Assembly: GCF_029626235.1 (NCBI RefSeq)
Contig: NZ_JARUBO010000005.1
Coordinates: 4,248,501 to 4,312,500, forward strand
From: Micromonospora sp. WMMD1120
GTDB lineage: Bacteria > Actinomycetota > Actinomycetes > Mycobacteriales > Micromonosporaceae
Reading direction: 5' to 3'
Length of the DNA: 64,000 nucleotides
Shown: positions 60,689 to 64,000 of the stretch, in pieces
Layout: each line of letters begins with the position of its first letter
Numbering within the stretch: position 1 is the stretch's first letter
Notes under the pieces: model-generated
Told to the model about the DNA's origin: nothing
The model's input: only the letters and a program-made list of their open reading frames with translations
Database searches by the model: none
Translations under genes and position numbers: made by a program

Positions 60689-63298
60689 TCAGGTCAGCGA
60701 GCAGGCTGCTCCGTTGACCGTGACCAGGCCGGGGTTGGGGTTGGCGCCGCCGGCAGTGGTGGCGTTGAAGCCGAACGTCACCGTCCCGCCGGGGGCGATC
60801 TTGGCGTTGTGCGACTCGTTGCGGGCGGTCACCGTCGCGCCGGACTGGGTGACCTTGGCCAGCCACGCCTCGCGGACGCGCTGGTCACCGGTGAACGCGA
60901 ACCGCACGTTCCACCCGTTGACGGCCGTCGTGCCGGTGTTGCGGATGGTCAGCTGGGCGGTGAACCCGGTGTTGCCCTGCCAGGCGCCGTAGTTGGTGTA
61001 GGCCACCGAGCAGGTGGTGGCCGGCACCGCGCCGGAGTCACCCTGGTCGGCCAGGAACGAGGAGATCCAGGCCAGTGCCGAGTTCCAGTTAATCGCCACC
61101 TCGTTCGTCGAGTACGAGTTGATGTCGTCGACGTAGCAGAACATCGGCTTGCAGCCGGTCAGCAGTTGCGCCACGAACGGGTCCTGGAGGGCCGCGTTCG
61201 GGCCACCGGCGATCGAGCCGGCCGGCGGACGGGGCATGCTCGGGTCGAGCTGGTGGCCGAAGATGCGGCTGTGCTGGTTCTGCGCGGCGTGCTCGCCCCA
61301 GCCGGTGACGTAGGAGATGTTCAGGGCGTTGCGACCGAAGATGTAGTCCATCGCCTGCACGGCGCCGTCCCGGTAGGCGGCGTTGCGGGTCAGGTCGAAC
61401 GCGGTCGCGAGCACCACGGCGTTGTTGATGACGTTGCTGTTGCCGCCCCAGAAGTAGCTGTTCGCGTCACCGGGCATCGGCAGCCCGTACGCCTGCCGGC
61501 GCAGCTCGGCGAGGTACGCGTCGGCGGCCGTGACCACCGAGGCGCGGACCCGGGCCAGGTCGGCGGCGGGCAGCCCGTTCGGCACGGTGGCCAGGTCGAG
61601 GCGGCCCAGCGCGGCGACGCTCTGCCAGCCGAAGCCGCGCGGTTCGAACACGTCGCCGGTGTGGTGCGGCGAGGCGGTCAGGTCGGTCAGGTAGGTCTGC
61701 GCCCCGGTGGTGAGGTACAGCTCGGCCGCCGCCCAGTAGAACTCGTCGGTGACGTTGCTGTCGTCGTACGCGCCGCCGCCGGTGCCGTCGGTCGGGCTGG
61801 CGTACACCGCGGGGTTGGCCCTGGCCGCGGCGTAGGCCGTCTTCGCGGCGGTGGAGCAGCGGTTGGCGAACGCCGCGTCGTACGGCGCGAAGAGGCGGGC
61901 GCACTGCGCGGCGGTGGCGGCCAGGTTGAGGGTGGCCGCCGTCGACGGCGGGTGCAGCTCGCGGCGCTGCGGGTCGTCCTCCGGGGCGAGCGGCAGGCCG
62001 GTCCAGTTCTGGTCGTGGATCTTGTGGTGGGCCATGCCGGCGAGCGGCTTGCCGGCCGGGACCTGCATGCGGAGCAGGAACTCCAGCTCCCAGCGGGCCT
62101 CGTCGAGGATGTCCGGCACGGCGTTGCCGCGCTCGGGCACCCGCAGCGTGCTGTCGGCCAGCGCGGCGCCGCCGGCCGCGGTGGCCGCCGTCTTCGTCCG
62201 CTCGAAGGTGTTCAACAGCTGGTAGGTGGCGATGCCGCCGTTGACCACGTACTTGCCGTGGTCGCCGGCGTCGTACCAGCCGCCGCGTACGTCCAGCGAG
62301 TAGTCGCAGACACCCGGCTGGCAGGGCACGTTGGTGTCACCCTGGTTGGGCGCGACGCCGAGGTGGCCGGCGGGTCGGGCGTACTCGTCGCCGATCAGGT
62401 CGCCGTCGATGGCGATACCGCTGCGCTGCGCGTAGAAGAACTGCAACGAGTCGGAGCGCAGCTGGTTGTAGATGGTGCCGGAGATGTCGAACGGGTGGCT
62501 GGTCTCGCCGTCCACGGTGAGCGTCAGGCCGCTGCCCGGGGTGCGGTAGCTGGAGAAGTCCACCGAGTGGACGTTCTGCCCGGAGGCGGCGTCGACACCG
62601 CGCGCGGTGGTGGTGCCGCTGGCCACGACGGTGCCGGCGGCGGAGCGCAGCTGCCAGGGCAGGGCGGTGGTGGCCTCGGTGACGACGGTGGCGTTCTTCG
62701 GGCCACCGGGGAGGTAGCCGACCTGGTTGACGCGCACCCGTGGCCCGGTGTCCGGCTCGTACGGCTCGGGCGGCTCACCGCCGCGCAGCGAGACGTCGTC
62801 CAGGCAGATGGTCTGCGCCTCGGCGGCGCCACCGACCTGGAAGATCAGTTGGGCGTTGGGGTTGGTGTCCGGGACGGTGAAGGTCTGCTCGACCCGTTGG
62901 GCGGTGCCGGTCGCCGTGGCGTCCACCGCGGCGTACGTGGTGTAGGGGGCGCTGCCGAGTTGCAGCACGGCCTTGACCGCCGCGCCGGGCGTGGCGGAGA
63001 CGGCGAAGCCGAGGGTGTATTCGGCGCCCGCGATCAGCGGCACGCCGTCCTGGCCGATGCCGGCGTCCCACGGGTTGGCCAGCCCACCCGGGACGGTGGT
63101 GCAGAGCCGGCCGTCGGTGACCGCGAGCGCGCCGGTGCCGAAGGAGAACCAGGGGCTGACCCCGGCGCTGAAGTCCCCGTTGTCGATCTGCTCGGGGGCG
63201 TCCGGTGGTGGGTCGGCGTGGGCCGCGCCGGCACCCACGGCGGTGAGGGCCAGAGTGGTCGCCGCGGCCAGCAAAAGGCGGCGTCGGGATGACGTCAC
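60689..63298 (-). CDS. Secreted GH9 endoglucanase with CBM4/9 and CBM2
   Basis: 869 residues. A Tat-like signal ([11 protein letters not shown], cleavage near 'AGAAHA', about 28) leads to a CBM4/9 beta-sandwich ('[19 protein letters not shown]', about 38-170), an Ig-like CelD N domain ('[18 protein letters not shown]', about 188-280), the GH9 (alpha/alpha)6 domain ('[20 protein letters not shown]', about 336-355, with the catalytic Asp pair; '[18 protein letters not shown]'; '[15 protein letters not shown]' with the acid Glu, about 735-749), and a C-terminal CBM2 (about 766-869). It hydrolyses cellulose. GTG 63298 follows GGAAGGA. Confidence 0.95.
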   Translation of the reverse strand: MTSSRRRLLLAAATTLALTAVGAGAAHADPPPDAPEQIDNGDFSAGVSPWFSFGTGALAVTDGRLCTTVPGGLANPWDAGIGQDGVPLIAGAEYTLGFAVSATPGAAVKAVLQLGSAPYTTYAAVDATATGTAQRVEQTFTVPDTNPNAQLIFQVGGAAEAQTICLDDVSLRGGEPPEPYEPDTGPRVRVNQVGYLPGGPKNATVVTEATTALPWQLRSAAGTVVASGTTTARGVDAASGQNVHSVDFSSYRTPGSGLTLTVDGETSHPFDISGTIYNQLRSDSLQFFYAQRSGIAIDGDLIGDEYARPAGHLGVAPNQGDTNVPCQPGVCDYSLDVRGGWYDAGDHGKYVVNGGIATYQLLNTFERTKTAATAAGGAALADSTLRVPERGNAVPDILDEARWELEFLLRMQVPAGKPLAGMAHHKIHDQNWTGLPLAPEDDPQRRELHPPSTAATLNLAATAAQCARLFAPYDAAFANRCSTAAKTAYAAARANPAVYASPTDGTGGGAYDDSNVTDEFYWAAAELYLTTGAQTYLTDLTASPHHTGDVFEPRGFGWQSVAALGRLDLATVPNGLPAADLARVRASVVTAADAYLAELRRQAYGLPMPGDANSYFWGGNSNVINNAVVLATAFDLTRNAAYRDGAVQAMDYIFGRNALNISYVTGWGEHAAQNQHSRIFGHQLDPSMPRPPAGSIAGGPNAALQDPFVAQLLTGCKPMFCYVDDINSYSTNEVAINWNSALAWISSFLADQGDSGAVPATTCSVAYTNYGAWQGNTGFTAQLTIRNTGTTAVNGWNVRFAFTGDQRVREAWLAKVTQSGATVTARNESHNAKIAPGGTVTFGFNATTAGGANPNPGLVTVNGAACSLT

Positions 63299-63346
63299 GG
63301 GGAGTCCTTCCGGGACGGAAACAGGGTGGTGGTGGCGACACAGAGC

Positions 63347-63360
63347 TGGGAGCGCTCCCA
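63347..63360 (-). promoter_or_regulatory. CebR/CelR operator
   Basis: TGGGAGCGCTCCCA, a perfect 14-bp palindrome identical to the known box bound by CebR (Streptomyces) and CelR (Thermobifida), LacI-type repressors released by cello-oligosaccharides. It lies 49-62 bp upstream of the cellulase GTG, just downstream of the predicted transcription start. Confidence 0.93.
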
Positions 63361-63372
63361 GCCATCAGCTCG

Positions 63373-63401
63373 ATGTTTCCAGCGTCGGTAGGCGATGTCA
63401 A
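63373..63401 (-). promoter_or_regulatory. Cellulase promoter
   Basis: On the minus strand TTGACA (63396-63401) and AAACAT (63373-63378) are 17 nt apart. The consensus -35 and good spacing support it. The start of transcription would be near 63366, placing the CebR box at about +6 to +19. Confidence 0.7.
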
Positions 63402-63559
63402 TTGATCCGGTTGGATGGGTTGTGCCATCCGACGAGGGAGGTCGGCCCACCGGGTGCGCCGACCCGGGCCGTCACCCGGACGTGAGATTGGCCGCGCCAC
63501 GCGCCGACGTCCTGATCTCCTAGAGACAACTGCGCCCTCCGCCTGGCAGGCTGCCTCCC

Positions 63560-64000
63560 ATGACCCTGAAGCTGCGTTCGGTGGGAACGAGCGACCGTGG
63601 GCTGATCCGCAGCGGAAACCAGGACGCCCTGCTCGCCGGCACCTGGCTCGTCGCCGTGGCCGACGGCATGGGCGGGATGGCCGCCGGCGACCTGGCGAGC
63701 TCCCTCGCCATCGACGCCGTCGCTCCACTGGACGTGGAGACCCCGGAGGACGCCCTGGTCGCCGCGCTCGAAGGCGGCATCGCGCTGGCCACCTCCCGGA
63801 TTCGGCAGGCGGTCGCCGAGGACGCCGAGCGCCAGGGCATGGGCACCACACTGACCGCCCTGCTCTTCGCCCGTACCGGTAGCTGCCTGGCCCTCGCCCA
63901 CGTCGGCGACTCCCGGGCCTACCTGTTCCGGGAGGGGGTGCTCAAGCAGGTCACGCGGGACGACACGTTCGTCCAGATGCTCGTGGACCAGGGCGTCATC
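63560..64000 (+). CDS. PP2C family serine/threonine phosphatase, 3' end outside window
   Basis: 147 residues visible, no stop before the window end. Metal-binding PP2C motifs: 'GNQDALL' (about 22-28), 'VAVADGMGGMAAGDLAS' (about 34-50), 'GMGTTLTALLF' (about 94-104) and 'AHVGDSRAYLFREG' (about 113-126). It removes phosphate from Ser/Thr proteins and usually works opposite Pkn kinases in actinobacteria. The short N-terminus and lack of membrane segment in the visible part are like soluble PstP/PrpC-type enzymes. The SD before ATG 63560 is weak. Confidence 0.9.
   Translation, partial: MTLKLRSVGTSDRGLIRSGNQDALLAGTWLVAVADGMGGMAAGDLASSLAIDAVAPLDVETPEDALVAALEGGIALATSRIRQAVAEDAERQGMGTTLTALLFARTGSCLALAHVGDSRAYLFREGVLKQVTRDDTFVQMLVDQGVI

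Noticed and set aside
60488..63292. Plus-strand frame of 934 codons opposite the GH9 cellulase
   Set aside because: Shadow of the cellulase; Gly/Val/Arg-rich product with no recognisable domain.

Overview
The window is high-GC DNA (strong G/C bias at third codon positions, many GTG and some TTG starts, -10 boxes sitting 5-9 nt from start codons, GC-rich hairpin terminators without U tracts). Gene content (F420/LLM-type oxidoreductase, MhuD-like heme oxygenase, PAC2 protein, CGNR regulator, class F sortase, DUF559 and DUF6343 proteins, three-subunit type-B succinate dehydrogenase) points to a filamentous actinobacterium, most likely Micromonosporaceae (Micromonospora or a close relative). That assignment is inference; there is no rRNA or marker gene to prove it.

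Region 1 to 14.2 kb is a surface-glycan locus. It holds two GT4-type glycosyltransferases (the first cut by the window edge), a multi-pass O-antigen ligase/polymerase-like protein, and two sets of rare amino-sugar enzymes. Set A is a CapE/FnlA-type UDP-GlcNAc 4,6-dehydratase/5-epimerase, a WbuB-like transferase and an RmlD-type reductase in one overlapping operon, with a CapG/WbjD-type 2-epimerase divergent from it. This should make UDP-L-QuiNAc or UDP-L-FucNAc. Set B is a membrane PglF/WbpM-type dehydratase, a DegT/PglE aminotransferase, a FemAB-like acyltransferase, a PglC-type phosphoglycosyltransferase and a GNAT acetyltransferase. It could make a bacillosamine-type 2,4-diamino sugar and load it onto undecaprenyl phosphate to start the glycan.

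Region 14.5 to 34.3 kb is housekeeping: Tex, a dGTPase-like HD hydrolase, an MBL-fold hydrolase, a Tat-exported beta-lactamase-like protein, an SDR, a zinc alcohol dehydrogenase, sdhCAB with a divergent LysR regulator and a clear LysR box, HrpA helicase, a CGNR regulator, a cytidine-deaminase-like protein and a YciI protein. Region 34.4 to 38.5 kb is an iron-siderophore ABC importer behind a near-consensus DtxR/IdeR box.

Region 38.5 to 44 kb is more accessory. It has a DUF559 nuclease-like gene bracketed by two related inverted-repeat elements, a conserved unknown gene with a palindrome over its promoter, two TetR regulators with a truncated SnoaL-like remnant between them, an MBL hydrolase and an acyltransferase-3 protein. 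Region 44 to 60.5 kb holds a Ski2-like helicase, a 48-bp tandem repeat, trmB, a secreted Ala/Pro-rich protein with a class F sortase, a MhuD-like heme oxygenase flanked by two more inverted-repeat elements, exonuclease III, a PAC2 protein, a lysozyme-fold secreted protein, a 48-residue small protein with an EcsC protein, an SGNH lipoprotein, an aldehyde dehydrogenase, an LLM oxidoreductase, a CPA1 antiporter with a UBP zinc finger, and a broken HAD gene. The window ends with a secreted GH9 cellulase under a perfect CebR/CelR-type box and the start of a PP2C phosphatase.

The most unusual signals are the family of 51-84 bp perfect-arm inverted repeats with GATC-containing arms that bracket two minus-strand genes, the two-pathway rare-sugar locus with non-canonical enzymes, and several short-period tandem repeats.
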